Shown here: positions 1-12,780 of the stretch, piece after piece
How positions within the stretch are numbered: the stretch's first letter is position 1
How the letters are laid out: every line of letters begins with the position of its first letter
Origin: Hypholoma sublateritium FD-334 SS-4
Taxonomy: Eukaryota > Basidiomycota > Agaricomycetes > Agaricales > Strophariaceae
Assembly: GCA_000827495.1 (NCBI GenBank)
Contig: KN817575.1
Span: forward strand, 185,370 to 249,369
Direction of reading: 5' to 3'
DNA: 64,000 nucleotides
The notes under the pieces: generated by a model
What the model saw: only the letters and a program-made list of their open reading frames with translations
Databases searched by the model: none
Told to the model about the DNA's origin: nothing
Made by a program: the position numbers and the translations under genes

Positions 1-2041
1 TCTACACTTAAATGAATGCTCACATATGGCTCCCATCTTCTAATTATAGTGCAAAATACCCACTTGCTATTGTGAATAAGATGCTCGAAGTATTTGGAAA
101 GGATCTCGCCCTTGGGTACGACATTGGCTGTCGATTTAAATCTACCCTTAACAAAAGCCCCCTCGGAAATCGAGCATGAGAGAACAACCATACAAGTCTT
201 GTTGGCGCCTTCCACGGACATGCACACAACCGTCTGTGTCAGCTACGTTTCTTGGCAACATATGTAGATGGCCTGGGGCTGGAGGATTTAGAGGGGTGCG
301 AATGTTTCTTCTCAAAATCTAATGCTTTAGCTGGGTCTACTCGTTATGCCAGCGTTTTCCATCGACATCAGTCTATTTCGGAGTTTTGCAAACATGTCGA
401 TGCCTTCGAAACATATCAGAACCTTAGTAAGTCCTTTCCGAAGTTCTTATTCTCTCAGCTGACAATAAAAATAGGTACCTTTTTGTATAACAATTATAAG
501 CAGGCACTTGCAATTCTTGACACGCGACCCACGGTTTTGGTAGCTCTTGAAAACGTCGGTGCGAGGGATGGGACAGTCATCGAGGGATGGCTGAAGGAAG
601 AAGAGACCTATCTTTGGGGACTCACAAAGGAACCACCACACGAGAGTCTTGAAATGGAGTACTATGGAAGGTTGGTTGCTCTTGCAACCAGCGAGTGAGC
701 TAGCCTTTATTTCACACAAAATAGAAGCTCATGATTTGTTTACAAGGCGGCTCTTATCTGCTGCGACGCTGAAGTGGAACAATACCACCCAACACAACAT
801 CGGAGAACGTGACATGACTACCTCAATCGAAACAGTGCGTCGTCATGCTCTCGAAGAACATACAAAACACCTCAGCGCTGTCCACGGTCTCGAAACAAAG
901 CTCAATATCACTCTTTGATGGATAGCGGGGTCTGTGGCATGGGAAGAAGCCGAGAAAAAGGTCAAAATGCGAACATATCAACGATGTATTGACTCACTAG
1001 AGGGCCTTGTTGTTGTGCGGATGTTCGAGCTCACTAAAATGAACATGTCACAGACAGGTGAGCTTCTGATCATCGTAACTGCACTGATTTGACAATGTTC
1101 TAACATTATATTGATGTATGTTAGGATACAGTATGCGGAAACACATCGCAAATGCCCTGAAAGCGCGCTCCCAGGCCATACATACCGCTCTTGACAAGTA
1201 CAATGTGGCAGCTCTGTCACTGGCACCACCCCGACCACTCCTCGACTGGGATGAGGTCGTTATGTACACCTTTCTCTCGGACTTCAACCTTCTTCGCAAC
1301 ACTCGACAAGACATTAGGAAGTGTCCATGGGCTACACCCGCAGCTCGTCTGGCAATCGATCAGTGGCACAAACTTCTGCATGCGGAAGAAGAAATACTGT
1401 AGTAATACGACCATAGGCTCAAATCACGCATCACAGCCCATTTTGAGCTGAGCATATTTCCTTAATTGTCACGCTCACAAAAGAAATTGAGCATCTTTTT
1501 GCTTCCAAAAGGAGACAGAGGCTATTTTTTCTGGCTGTATTTGGTGTTTTTGAGCAATAAAAATTCCCTGTCACGGATTTATCAAAAATTTGAGCTCTTG
1601 AGCATTTGACCAAAAGGTGTCACACTCATTTTGCCCTGAGCCTATGGTCGTATTCCTACAGTACAGCGGCTCAACGTGGAGATTACGTGATTCCATATGT
1701 ATCTCCACGATGAAGAGCGATTGTTTCGATCAAAGGAAGCCGAAGTATCACGCACTGACCCTCAGCTTGGTCGACAGGTGTGGCTGCATTGGATGGAGTG
1801 TGGTCGCTTCAATGCGCACCACCGGGACATTATCAACAAGATATATAGACTGACAGGTTTCACTGGTACATACATGCAGTCCCTTGACATTACAGTAGGT
1901 ACAAGTCACACCACTGAATCTGACATCGAAGGTGAAGGTACCCTGGGTGACGAACAAGATGCGGAGGACGACTCGGATGACATTGAGGTACTGACAGAAT
2001 ACTCTAACTTAGTAGATATGTCATTTGACACTCATGTATAG
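1..2041 (+). pseudogene. KDZ-family transposase, decayed copy (5' end outside window)
   Basis: Conceptual translation from about position 51 matches the Kyakuja-Dileera-Zisupton (KDZ) DNA transposases common in basidiomycetes. Conserved blocks in order are AKYPLAIVNK, GLGLEDLEGCE, FFSKSNALAGSTRYASVF, LVVVRMFELTKMNMSQTG, RKHIANALKARSQAI, RQDIRKCPWATPAARLAI and GRFNAHH. A GT-AG intron is clear at 1058-1124. Three stops interrupt the frame: TGA at 177-179, 916-918 and 1688-1690. Each falls where related proteins carry arginine, so each fits CGA changed to TGA. A MITE is inserted at 1397-1661. The 3' tail (about 1900-2041) is acidic. The copy is therefore non-autonomous and dead. Family call is strong; exact intron structure between 698 and 760 is unsure. 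Confidence 0.9.
1397..1661. mobile_element. 265-bp MITE with ~25-bp terminal inverted repeats and TA duplication
   Basis: The left end starts CTGTAGTAATACGACCATAG and the right end is its inverted copy with one mismatch over about 25 bp. The dinucleotide TA lies immediately outside both ends (1395-1396 and 1662-1663), the duplication made by Tc1/mariner-type transposases. It sits inside the KDZ coding sequence: removing the element plus one TA rejoins the reading frame exactly, giving EEEIQRLNVEIT as in KDZ relatives. It has no coding capacity, so it depended on a transposase elsewhere. Confidence 0.9.
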
Positions 2042-4207
2042 TTTATTATCACACCATATATATTTCATGTTTGCTATAGCTTATGAATACTACTTCCTAC
2101 AAAAAAGCTAAGGGAACGGATGTAAACTGGTGGAGAGAGTGCTCATCGGCGTTGCGAACGACGAGCAGGAGCCTTCGGACGGCGTGGGGACGCTCGGGTG
2201 ATGGCGGGAATGATGGCGGGCTATTTGTGGAAGCGTCGTGATGGGCGCGGTGCGCGCGGCATGCGCTGATGTCCGCGCGGCGGTGTCTAAGTCACCGGTG
2301 ATAAGGAAATGTCGCAGAGGCAGCAGGAGCTATCCTTCGCTATTGCCCTTAGCAGGGGGGACCTATAGCTATCTCTAATTAGATGAGATCAAACGTGCCA
2401 TGTGCACTACTAGTATGATTGGTAGTGTGGGAGTTACAGGTGGATATTAGTGCATTATCTAGCACATAAAGCAATCTAAAGTATATAAAAACCCTATATG
2501 CTGCCTGTTTATGACCAAAAATTGACCATTGGTAAAGGTGCATCAGAAAAAAGCAGGCCTGACGGCCGGACCTACCTACCAGCATCCGGTCCGGGATTCT
2601 GATCCCGGCACCCCCTTGCAGAGAGGTGGACTTTTGACGAGCCATTGACGAAGAATTCTGAGTACCTCGAATTCATAATTGCGCGAATCTGACTGCAGAC
2701 TTCATCGGGAAGAGAGTTTGCAACTAATGCGCTTTTCAGGTGATTGAGGACAGCTAGCCAGTAGAGGAACAACTGCGGCAGCAGCAGCGCGCGATCCGGT
2801 CACGTGTTTCTTTTATTCCGCAGCCTCCTCTCCTAAGGGCTCCGTCTTGCCTCCGGCGTCCGCCATCCTCCCCCTTTTATCTGCCACCTACCAGGAGTGT
2901 AGCCCATACGTCTAACACCCATCTCCAGACGTCACAATCGGGCCCCAAGATGAACACCAACGAGGGAGGACTAAAGCCGCGAAACAAGTGCCCGAAGGCA
3001 CGCCCACGCGAACCGGAGCTTTGATTCACTGCGTGTGAGTGGCCTGTTTTCTCTTCGCATCGCGCATACTCACCTTCAAACAGCAGTGCTTTATTCTGAT
3101 GCCCCGTCTGCGCACATCGTGTGTCAGCGGCCCTGCTGCGCCCTCGGGATGCGCAGCGACGATTCTGCGGACACCGCCGGCTCTGCTGTTCGTTTCTTGT
3201 GCACAGAACATTGCTGACAGGGAACATAGTTCGCGGCGAAGGCACCCCGGTTATTGCTGGTCGGTGGTCATCTGCCTAGTGAGCGCCGACGTCCCCGGAA
3301 TGCATGGCAACGCCGTTGACCTTCGCGCCTGCGACGCCCAGTACGTGCCTCGTCGATTTATCGAGACTACCGCTGACGGTTGTCGATACAAGGCGCGCAT
3401 TGATCGCATAGCTGCACAATGGTGCTGTAGTGGAGCAGTATGGCGGGGTCGAAGTCGAGTCCAGAAAGATCACTGCCCTGTCCTCCGTGCATCATTCCAT
3501 TGCGCCCCGTAATCCAGCCTCCGGTAACACGGCCCTTCCGATACTGGTGGAGTGCTGATTCGAAGTGTGCGGGATTCAATTCATGGGACCACCGCCGAGC
3601 GGACCCACAACGCGGACTGCGCAATCGAGGTGACAAACGCCACGGCGGCGTGGACGGTCAACCGACAGAATAACAAAACGCATACTGGCGCTCTGCGCAG
3701 CACACCGAGGCGAAGCGAGTGTTCACATGGAACTGGCATCAGCGGCGATGAGAGGAGTATTTGCGAAAGCTCACACTGGTTCAAGCAGCTCGCGTAACGA
3801 CTTCTGACTCCTTAAACAACTGACCCTGCCAGCGACCGTACAGCGGTGCATCCGCGCGCGACCTCATCAGATTTTCCACATTGTTGTGAGCTTCATCTCC
3901 GTCTCCATGATCGGTTAAACGACATAATTTAATTCATAATACTAGCATAGAAATATGGTTTTTCTCACAAAGGTGGCCTGCGCCCAGGAGCCACGGCGTT
4001 CACAACGAAGCGCGCGTCGTTGCTGCCGGGAGACGCGAACGCCCTGGGCGGCGTCCCGCGGCGCCGCGCGTGTCTAAAAAAAGGGTGCTTGCGGTCGTGA
4101 AACAACGTGGACAGACAAGACCACCCTAAATGGAAGCAAAACGGAAAGTCAGTGGGGGCAGAGCAGGGACAATGCTGCTGGCGCAGCAAAGAACAATATT
4201 ATTATCA
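2042..4207. other. Intergenic stretch, no recognised gene
   Basis: GC-rich patches lie at about 2140-2300 and 2760-3800. Several open frames up to about 150 codons occur, but none shows a conserved motif or plausible splicing. A small perfect hairpin (7-bp stem, 4-base loop) lies at 2591-2608. Nothing else is supported. Confidence 0.5.
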
Positions 4208-5982
4208 TTACGCATGCCAACATGTACGCCCACAAGTATGACATTTCAAATTTGGGGGCCGATTAGGATTAAAAAAGTCTTCCCTTGCCTCGTTCATGTC
4301 ATCATTCCAGCTGATCAAATATCGTACAATGGTGAGATGTGTGAAGTCTTTTGCCCACCCCCCCCACTCGCAGATTTGAGGAATGGGCCAGCGACATTCC
4401 TTAGCCAACCATTGACATCCACCGCGACGCAGACTGTGCGTACCATATGCATGGGGATCTTGCCCAATATCGATCAGACTGTTCCGGAATGCCTCCAGAA
4501 AGGCAGAAGATTGCTTAGAGGATGGTAAAGTTAGATACGGATGTGGAATTTGCGATCGAAAACATACATAATGTTTAGTATTATCAGTTGAGGCACAGTC
4601 CATCCTACTGATGTGCCGAAATAGATATCCCGAAATGATCCCCGTTTCTCGTACCCATTGTGCAATAGCTCGGACGGGGCACAAATGAATTTGCTCCTCC
4701 GGTAAACGCCACAGTATAAAGGGCTTTGAGGCTATTGTTAAGTTGCGAATAAATCAGAAGAATAGTCAGTGTTGGAATTTATTTATAATACATTATACAT
4801 ACCACCAAATTGTGCCGTCTTCCGTGAAGTAAGGCATACGGAGATGCAATCAGGACCCAGGACGGTAACATCTTCTGCCCGTAGGTTTACGACCTCATCG
4901 CTGCGGAGAAGGCATATAAATGAAAGTACCATTATGACATGTACCTGGAGTCTGGCGCGCGGCCCTCCCCAGTCATCCAGAGATTTCTGGCTGTTACGAG
5001 AAGTTTGCTGAAAGGGAACAGGAGTAAGCATTTCCGGTTGATTGTTGAATTCGAATATCTGGCGGATGTGGTTTGCTGTGATTGCTCGTGAGCTCATCGC
5101 CAACTCGCCGCTGGCATGCTGGTGAGTTTTTTAAGCATAGCTATTTGCGCTTCGAAGCCAGGGAAATGATACCTTGCGACGCTTCAGAGCCAACATGTAG
5201 CGAGAGACCTGAGTGGAGATAGATGGGTTTCCCTTGTACTCTTTTCCGTCGCTACAGTGCCATGCGACATTACCCCGCTCATATATTCTTCCGAAACCAT
5301 AGGTCAACGCCGACCGCATTTTCATAGCATTTGTGTAGGTTCGGCAGTGATGACCTTGGGGTTTTTTAGATCCGTCGAGGCCAATTTCGTCGCATCTAAG
5401 GAAAGCACGATTCATTTAATTAGGTTCAAAAAATGTAGGAAGATGCTGTACGAACGCTTCCATAATCCACGCGATAATGAGGAGCGGGGTCTTCTCCGTC
5501 AATTCTACGTTGAACACTGATTCCATCTCGCCGATGTATCTACGCTCTCTACACCATCTATCAAAGTTAGCCATGAGGCTAGAATTAGATTGTATTAGTG
5601 CTAGTAATTTGTTACTCGATAGTAGCGCTCACCGTCTATAATCTCTATCGGTACCTTTTGCGACCTCCCTGGAATTTTCAGCGATAATCTCTTCGAGGCG
5701 TTCGTCCACGACAAGTCCCAGAACATCCTCCTGATTGAGACGAGAGATTGTTTCCCAGTTCTCCGGCGACTGCAACTCTCTTTCATCTTCCACATCATTT
5801 CTGATGTCGTAAAGCAACCCGGCTTCCTCGCCATCATCTTTTTCAAGGTCGTCTAAGACTTGGGATAAAGATAAAAGGCTATCCATAGCAAGAACAAGCG
5901 GAACACAGGCTGTCTCGGGGAATTTGAGTGATTTGGAATGCTCTGCGCAAGCGGGCGTCTTTATGTTTGGGCCCATTCGCAT
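4208..5982 (-). pseudogene. Crypton-like tyrosine recombinase with one in-frame stop
   Basis: Four exons read as complement(4208-4731, 4803-5118, 5173-5578, 5633-5982) with GT-AG introns of 71, 54 and 54 bp, about 530 codons. The N-terminal half is acidic. The middle holds a core-binding region (YGFGRIYERGNVAWH). The catalytic half carries the first arginine box (LLRSDEVVNLRAEDV), the H-x-x-R box (GTHSLRRGG), a WGGW segment and a final tyrosine (TIVRYLI), the arrangement of tyrosine recombinases that cut and rejoin DNA. It resembles recombinases of fungal Crypton elements. A TAA at 5416-5418 breaks exon 2 (CAA to TAA would explain it), and no splice site removes it. All later exons keep frame, so inactivation looks recent. 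Element ends were not found. Confidence 0.8.
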
Positions 5983-8900
5983 TCTTTATAGTGTAGATTT
6001 GGACGCCATTAAATTGAATATTAGTATAAGCCATTTGTCTGATCGTCAAGTGGTAACGACGGGGCAGCAGTGTGCTATCGCTGCTTGATCACCGCTTTAT
6101 AATATGCATCGGTCCTATTCTCTTCCATCGACCATCGTCCAGATGTTCAAGGTCTGGAAATTAGATCTTGTTGGTTGCTTGTTGGCTTTTTTTATTTATC
6201 ACCGACCTATTCGATGCTTATTCGGCGCCTATCCTTTGCCTGTATCATCCAAGTATTATCTATAAATCATATTTGCCCATTGAAGACGCGTGCTTTTGCT
6301 TGGTTCTTATGTTCTTATCCGCAAACTTATCCGTCTCCGGAAGCGTTTCCATCCCAACTGAGCTTTGTCTGAACAACAGGAAAGGTCTCAAACTTGATGC
6401 GGGACGCAATGCGGACATTCCGGTTCAGAGTCCGTTCAGATGGGAGATCGCTGAGCCGAGCCGCGGGATCATCTGGCATACTTATATTTGTCTAGAACAC
6501 GTCATACAGATATCGAAGACCATTATAGTTAGTTGTCACAAAACTATCATAAGTTATAGATCATGGTTTACCTGCCCTCAGAGCGTGGTAGGCAGCGGCT
6601 CCAGGACAAGTGGGATATGGCACCGAAAATTTATTCTGAACACGGAACTCCTGATATAGTTCCTGTAAGAAAGAATGATGAAACATAGAGTACTTGATGT
6701 AAATGTTACTTACTGAGGAACACTTGCATTGCGTCCCGCTTCGATGCATGTGCTTGGCACTATGCCGACAAACCCGGGACTGGCAGTCCAACATCTCTCC
6801 CGTAGCATATCGCGGGTCGTAGTGGCAGTGCTGCCAGTGCACCGCGTTAGTCAATTGATCTGTCTAGTAGTACTAGTATGTCAAGTTGAACTCACGCCAC
6901 ACCCGCGATATATATCCACAACACTGACCAAAGATATATCAGCCTAGACTCACATATAAGTACGATGCGACAATGGGCCAAACTTACATAACTTCGGAAC
7001 ACATATGAGGAATCAGGATCCGCTTATTGGGCAGCCGGGCTATATATGCTTCATATGCATATTGAGTGAAGGGACGATTCGATTATGTGCTTTAAATATC
7101 TTTCTGAAATGTCAGGTTGAGTTATTGGTTTAATGTTCGAGTGAAGTTAGTAAGGACCTGAGGAAGAATAGACTATAGCTGACCCTTGGCTGACCCTGCA
7201 GATATCTCACGTCCGTGGCTCCAGTCTTCTTATCCTCACGCGGCATCTACGTGTACGTCAGCCAGCATGAAGACCCAATCTCTTCTTTTACACAACTTAT
7301 CCACTGAATTGATATGGACGCTTCTTTTTTCATCTTACATGGTAAATACCTCTCGTACTGAGAATCCCCAGCATTTATAAACTATTCGTCGTGATATTAT
7401 CGGTCATCGAAGAAGTGCCACTATGAGAGCATTTTTTGGCCATTAAGCAAGTGACGACGAGTACATCACACATTCGGCTTCGCTTAGAATGTACCGAGAG
7501 AGGAGCTACGTGCTTGAAAATTGGCCCTCCGTACCGCCGCCACCGCTGCGGCCGTGCCTACGCACTCAGCGAATACGCTTGCGCACGTACTCTCCGTTGT
7601 TGAAATCGCTGCCTGTCGTGCCAACACTAGCGCTCATATTCACAGGGAAAAATAATAGAAGAATATTGACGTACATACAAATTAGTGCTGCGATCACTGC
7701 AGAAAGAAATATATGATTCAAAATTCATGATATCAAAGAAACTACCCTTCCCGTGGTACCGTTGCCGTGCTCTCGCACTGTATTCTGCATATGTGGCATC
7801 GCCCCGAGCAGGCGGCGGGGCATTCCGGCGGGTTCCAGCGTCTCCACTGGCGCAAACTGAGGGGACACCAACGTGAGCGGTGAAGTGATGTGCAATATTA
7901 TCTTGCGCGCTATCTTCTTGGTCTATTTTTTGTAAAGTCAGCTGACTTTCGCGGTGCTAGCGCTGCGTATATCCAGATTTAACAAAACAATGTACTGGAG
8001 CGGGCTTCGCAGAGTGCTTTGAGCCGCTTTGTGCATGCGCATGCGATGTTTATGGCCCGCCTGAATGAGCCTGTCGGCTGGTTCTGGATGTTCTGGTGAT
8101 AAGTCTTGATATGATGGAAGATATCTATAAGATGACGAGGTGGACTTAAGGTAGACCCGAGGCTCGGGAGTCGGCGCGCATATGAAGGGTGCACTGCTGA
8201 AGATTTTGCGAGAGGTTTCTAAGCGGCCCGGGCGCCGGGCGTATACAGGTGGCCAAATTCTTATGGCTACTGAGCTCGGACAACCTGAAGTGTATTTTAA
8301 ATATTGGCGGCCGAAAAAATATAAATCGCGACTGAAACAAGGCCCTCAAAAGTTATGTGTATTCATATATCCCTCATGTTAACTGTAATAAAAATAGACA
8401 GCTGCACCATTTACTAATCAAAACAGGACAGCGACTTCAAGATTAGGTCCACGATTCTTAGAGGTAAGCAGGTGAATTAAAAATCAGAGAAAATTAGGAG
8501 AGCTACACAGTCTCGTGCCATGCCTGTGCGTGAGCAACCCGGTGATCTTGACAGCCCCCGAGCGCATGCTAAAGGTGAGGACATAGGTTAGGAAGAGGTC
8601 CACTGATCTCCTTATGCAGGCGCGCGAAGCCTTCCAGAGCTAGTGGAATGAGTGCGCCTTTCGCGTGATGCTCGATGGGATTCAATTGATATGGCTATAC
8701 AGAAAAGCGGTGAGCGGGGTGTTTGACGTGGTGGCGAGCGCATAGAGGCGCTGTGCACGTACCTTGCACGGCGCACGCCTTCATGGTGTCGGTTCGTTGA
8801 TATGGTCGGACAGTTTCCACGCCTACGCAGCAGCACTGAGGCGTTTAACAGCGCATGCGTGGTTCACGACTCAAGAGCCAGATGTGCGGTCGATCCAGCT

Positions 8901-9210
8901 CGTAAGTGGTCTCCTGCGGCCTCATATAATTGAAGCCTGTATAATAACCCACAATTACCTCCAACGAGGCAGGTCTTTGGGCGCCCACGCCATGCTGGAA
9001 GCAGCGCCTGCGGGCGTCGTCGGAGTCCGGACATATGACGTACGATGTCGGGGCCCGGGCTACCCTCTGTCGAACTCGGGCCTTGCCATTGAAGGATATC
9101 CTCGATAATGTTTGCGGCTCGAGCACCGTAGTTGTTGAAGCTTGTGGTTCTTATACTTGACTAATGGAAGGAATATACACACTTCTTTTTCACAAAAGTG
9201 GTCGTCATAT
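5983..9210. other. Long stretch without recognised genes
   Basis: Only short open frames on both strands, none with family motifs or coherent splice structure. No terminal repeats or tandem arrays were noticed. Confidence 0.5.
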
Positions 9211-10014
9211 TTACTTGTGCGAAAGAAAGTAACCAGAAAGAGTGGGAAAATCGTTAGAACCCGCATCTGAATAGCCTTGTTGCCTTGAACCATTAAACTT
9301 GAGAACAATAAATGGGCTGCTCCATGCCTTATTCGTGGCTCCAAATGTTATATTGCATATAGCAGGATTTTCAGGAAATCCTTGTTGAAGGAGTTGCGGC
9401 GCATACCAAAGCTGGAGGGGAAATCTGAGCGGCTCCCCATTGAGACCTGTAGTAATGACAGCCGACTGGATTCGCTTCCCCTCAAAGAATGAATCCAAAA
9501 TGGGGATAGGGCATGTTCTCCTGGATCTTGAAGGGCGACAATGGATAATCACAAATTCCGGGCGTTCTATAAATAGTGTACGAATTAGCTCAAAACGTCT
9601 CCGAAATACGCACAAGTTACGCCACGAAAATGAGAGGCGGGGACTGACCTTCATCCATAGCAAAGTGAATCGCATTCACCATCACAGTCTCCGGCTCTGC
9701 GGGTGGTGGAGTGGCTATCAAATTGACGTGATATAGCGGTGGATAGTTTAAGGTAGGAATGCATTCCTCTCGATGTCTAGGCCAATCCTGAATCCACGTA
9801 TTGGTCAGGTATGGGAACTTGAACATGTGCTGTAAATTTTTCCACATACAGAACGAATATGCTCACGAGAGCAATACCAACTATTCTTACATCGAGAGCA
9901 CTGCATTGGAGTTACAAAACCACAGACAACGCACGGCAAGTAGTAATAGCCGGCGATTTGTGCTGTGGTGGTTGGGTACATGGTATTCGAGGAAGGGCCA
10001 CGGTGGAATGACAA
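9211..10014 (-). CDS. MYND-type zinc finger protein
   Basis: Exons complement(9211-9566, 9649-9787, 9850-10014), about 219 residues. Introns of 82 and 62 bp obey GT-AG and keep frame. The finger is near the N terminus: CVVCGFVTPMQCSRC then YCSREH, completed across the intron by DWPRHREEC, giving the C-x2-C-x7-C-x2-C, YC, H-x3-C ligand pattern of MYND domains, which bind zinc and proline-rich partners. The rest resembles lineage-specific agaricomycete MYND proteins, including the closing GYSDAGSNDFPTLSGYF segment. Molecular role unknown. The start is unsure: an open frame upstream (to about 10148) in another phase could be an extra exon. Confidence 0.75.
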
Positions 10015-11393
10015 CGAAGCTCTGGAGCGGCACGTATGTCAAAACTTTCCGTCCAAATCTTGCCAGGTGGCCTTAGTAATGTAAACTCCATAATAATTGT
10101 CGCATCAGGGGGCTGCAAGATGACAGCGGTAAACATGTGCTTCCCCATTCACCCAGTAATGCTGGGCTGTTTTGATGTTGGTTTCGACGCATTGAAGAAC
10201 TTATTCACAAATGCACGATGAAAACAGCTTCGATCGTCATTTATCATAATTCTGACACAAAAATTAGCTTCCCCCGTGCCGGCATATCTGCCATGTGCCC
10301 GCCATATGCTGTACAAGCGTTTGGCGCTATTGACGACCGTTAACCGACAATTACTAAAATAGATTTCGGGCCGCTTAGTAATAATCAAGTAAGTATCAGC
10401 ACCCGTGCACTGATTGCCGCCGTCGACCCTTCAACGCCCCCAAACCTGTACTACTTATCTCCTGTGCGCGATCGAGGGAATACTGAGTACCTTAAACAAG
10501 ATAAGAGACATTCAGTATCTCTACCTTTCAAATTAGACACCCTGACCAATAGGTCACTCTTGTAAGCTTGAACGTCGTCTAACTTGCGTTATTTGAGCGT
10601 TATCCAAGGGTTATGTACTACAAAAGTGCTAGACTCGTATCGCGGGGTGGCTAATGATATTGCGATAGAGTTCTGGTTGGAAGTTAGTTGTGGGTCCATC
10701 GATGAGTATCATTTCTATGCAGTATGCAAGCCGCCTTATACGGTATACAGGAACCGCCACCCCCACGAGCCCAACCTCTAAATGTCGTCTTCTATTGGAT
10801 TCACCCCACTCTCAAGGTAAGCATTTAGTCGCCGATATGTTGAAAATCAGTCTCACACTTGTCCGGATGGGCATTACTTCGAACCATATCCCATATCGGT
10901 GAAAAAGAGGACATGCACCGTCGACCAGGTCTCGTCTTTCATGAACAGGGAACTAAATTCCTCGTGCCGGGTGCCTAAGGCTATCTCGAGTTGGAACGAA
11001 ATTGCCGAAATCGCGGACACCAAGGGCAAGAGTGCGAATAGAGCTTCTGCTAGAATCGCCCACCGGATCTAACGACGAAACGGAGACCGAGCGCAGCGCC
11101 CCCGAAATCGGCGACCGCAAGTTTGAGTGAGCTGGAGGACCTGACGATCGAGTCAAGATCGAGTGTAAATCGAGTTCCCCGAGAGCGAGCCCACTGTCAT
11201 CACCCGCCCGACCGTCTTCGGTATGCCGCTTGTGAGTCATCGCCACCGGCGCCTGCGATAGCACCCGGCTGACATACACACGAACCGTAGGACAGTTGAG
11301 CTTCCTCGCCGGGCTGACAATGTTGTCATGGCGCATCATAATGGAAAAGGAGCTTTTGCTTGTCGACGATTACGGGCTCATCTAATTATTGTT
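10015..11393. other. Stretch without a supported gene
   Basis: The first 130 bp may hold an N-terminal exon of the MYND gene. A 128-codon frame on the minus strand (10953-11339) is serine/arginine-rich and unrecognised. Upstream parts of the ABC pseudogene (Walker A region) would be expected near 11.0-11.39 kb, but none could be read. Confidence 0.45.
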
Positions 11394-12780
11394 TCTCATA
11401 TGTAGCGCAGTCTCCCTGACCGCTGGCGCATCAGTCTCTCAAGGTCGGTTTCTTGGCTGGCTATCCCTAATACGAGAGGTGCTATGATGCTGTTATCAAC
11501 TGCTGCACCCTCAACCCGGATCTGGAAACTAGAGGATGGTGATGCGACATAGATTGGTGCAGGTTTGTATATCGGCTCTTTGGCGTATATGTTATTCTCA
11601 CCTCATCCCTTTATTATTGCAAGGGCGTTAGTCTTTCCGGAGACCCAGTCAAATTGGCGCTTGCGCGTGCAGTATACGCGCGCACGAAGAATATTCTTCT
11701 ACGTGACTTTTTGAGCGCACTCGTAGGTGAGGTCCTCGTTGAATATATGCTTTGGACTTGGTTTAATCCTTCCCCGAGACAGTCCCACACTACGCAATTG
11801 TTATCTCAGCGCTTACTGCGCCGTCTGCTCTTCGTCAATCGTACTTGTAAGCTTAGATACAGCTATTATCAACGTCAGTATCACGGAATTCACTTTCAAC
11901 TGCCTATAGATTTTGCTTGCCCACCATGTCGACCTTGTCCTTCCCGGCGGCTTCTACATGGTCGCATTGACACCCACGGCACAGTCGAGCACCTCCGCAC
12001 GCATGGCGTCCTCGACTCCATTGAGCATGATTCTACCATCGAGACAAAGGAGATCAAGGAAGCGGAGGAGGCTGCGACCGAAGATGTTGATGTTACCGAG
12101 AACACAGGCGCACCCAAAATTTGCAAAGCTGATCGCGAACGATCACAGGGAGGTGGGCGGTGTGAAGTTGTCCATTTACAACAGCTGTCCCAAAGCGTTG
12201 TGCGTATCTTCGTTCGTCATCCTTGAACATCCCATCTGATTGATGACAGACGTAGATCGTACTGTACAGGGACGTTCCTCGGAATCCTCATTCTCGCCAT
12301 TCATTTCCTCGGCGTCTCGAAGAGGCTCTAGATCAAGGTACATAGTTATACGTTTGCTACGTCTGAACGCACTCTAAAAATCCGTCTGGTAGACGTGGGG
12401 TGAAGCTTATAGAGTCAAAGACACTAAAGCGCCTCAGATGTACACCTTCAATATATTTGCTGCCTCGGAACACCAGTCAACAATTGGATAACCACTGTCT
12501 GTCTGATCTGCACCTTTTGACATGACAGACCGCGCTTGGAGGCTGGCTCTTTGACGCCCGCTGAACGAATGCCGCAGAGAAGCACTTGTTCTACGTCGGT
12601 ATATACGCGGCGATCGGCCGGACTCGTAAGCATTCTGTCAGGCATTGCGCCTCCCGGTGCGGACCATCGCCACCGATCTCTAAGTCGGTTCTTTCTTGTC
12701 TCAGAATAAATCGCGGTTCGACTAGCGTCCCTTCAACATAGTATCGACGCCAGGCTTTACACATTTTGTGGAGGGTCCGC
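11394..12780 (+). pseudogene. ABC-C-type transporter fragment (NBD1 to start of TMD2), heavily decayed
   Basis: Shifting frames recover the conserved order of a full-size ABC-C exporter: SYVAQSP, then YDAVINCCTLNPDLET, GVSLSG and LALARAVYARTKNILL, then HHVDLVLPGGFYMV, GRIDTHGTVEHLRTHGVLDS, the acidic linker, DHREVGGVKLSIY, FLGVSKRL and FYVGIYAAIG. Typical short introns still separate these blocks. Damage is extensive: stops replace Trp in AQSPW and in the linker-TMD2 boundary, Glu codons are lost, several frameshifts occur, and the signature LSGGQ and Walker B aspartates are gone. It cannot hydrolyse ATP. A matching later TMD2 fragment lies inverted at about 18.5 kb. Confidence 0.8.

Noticed and set aside
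2591..2608. Possible tRNA T-arm (CCGGGAT-TCTG-ATCCCGG)
   Set aside because: The loop lacks TTCRA, and no acceptor, D or anticodon arms fit around it.
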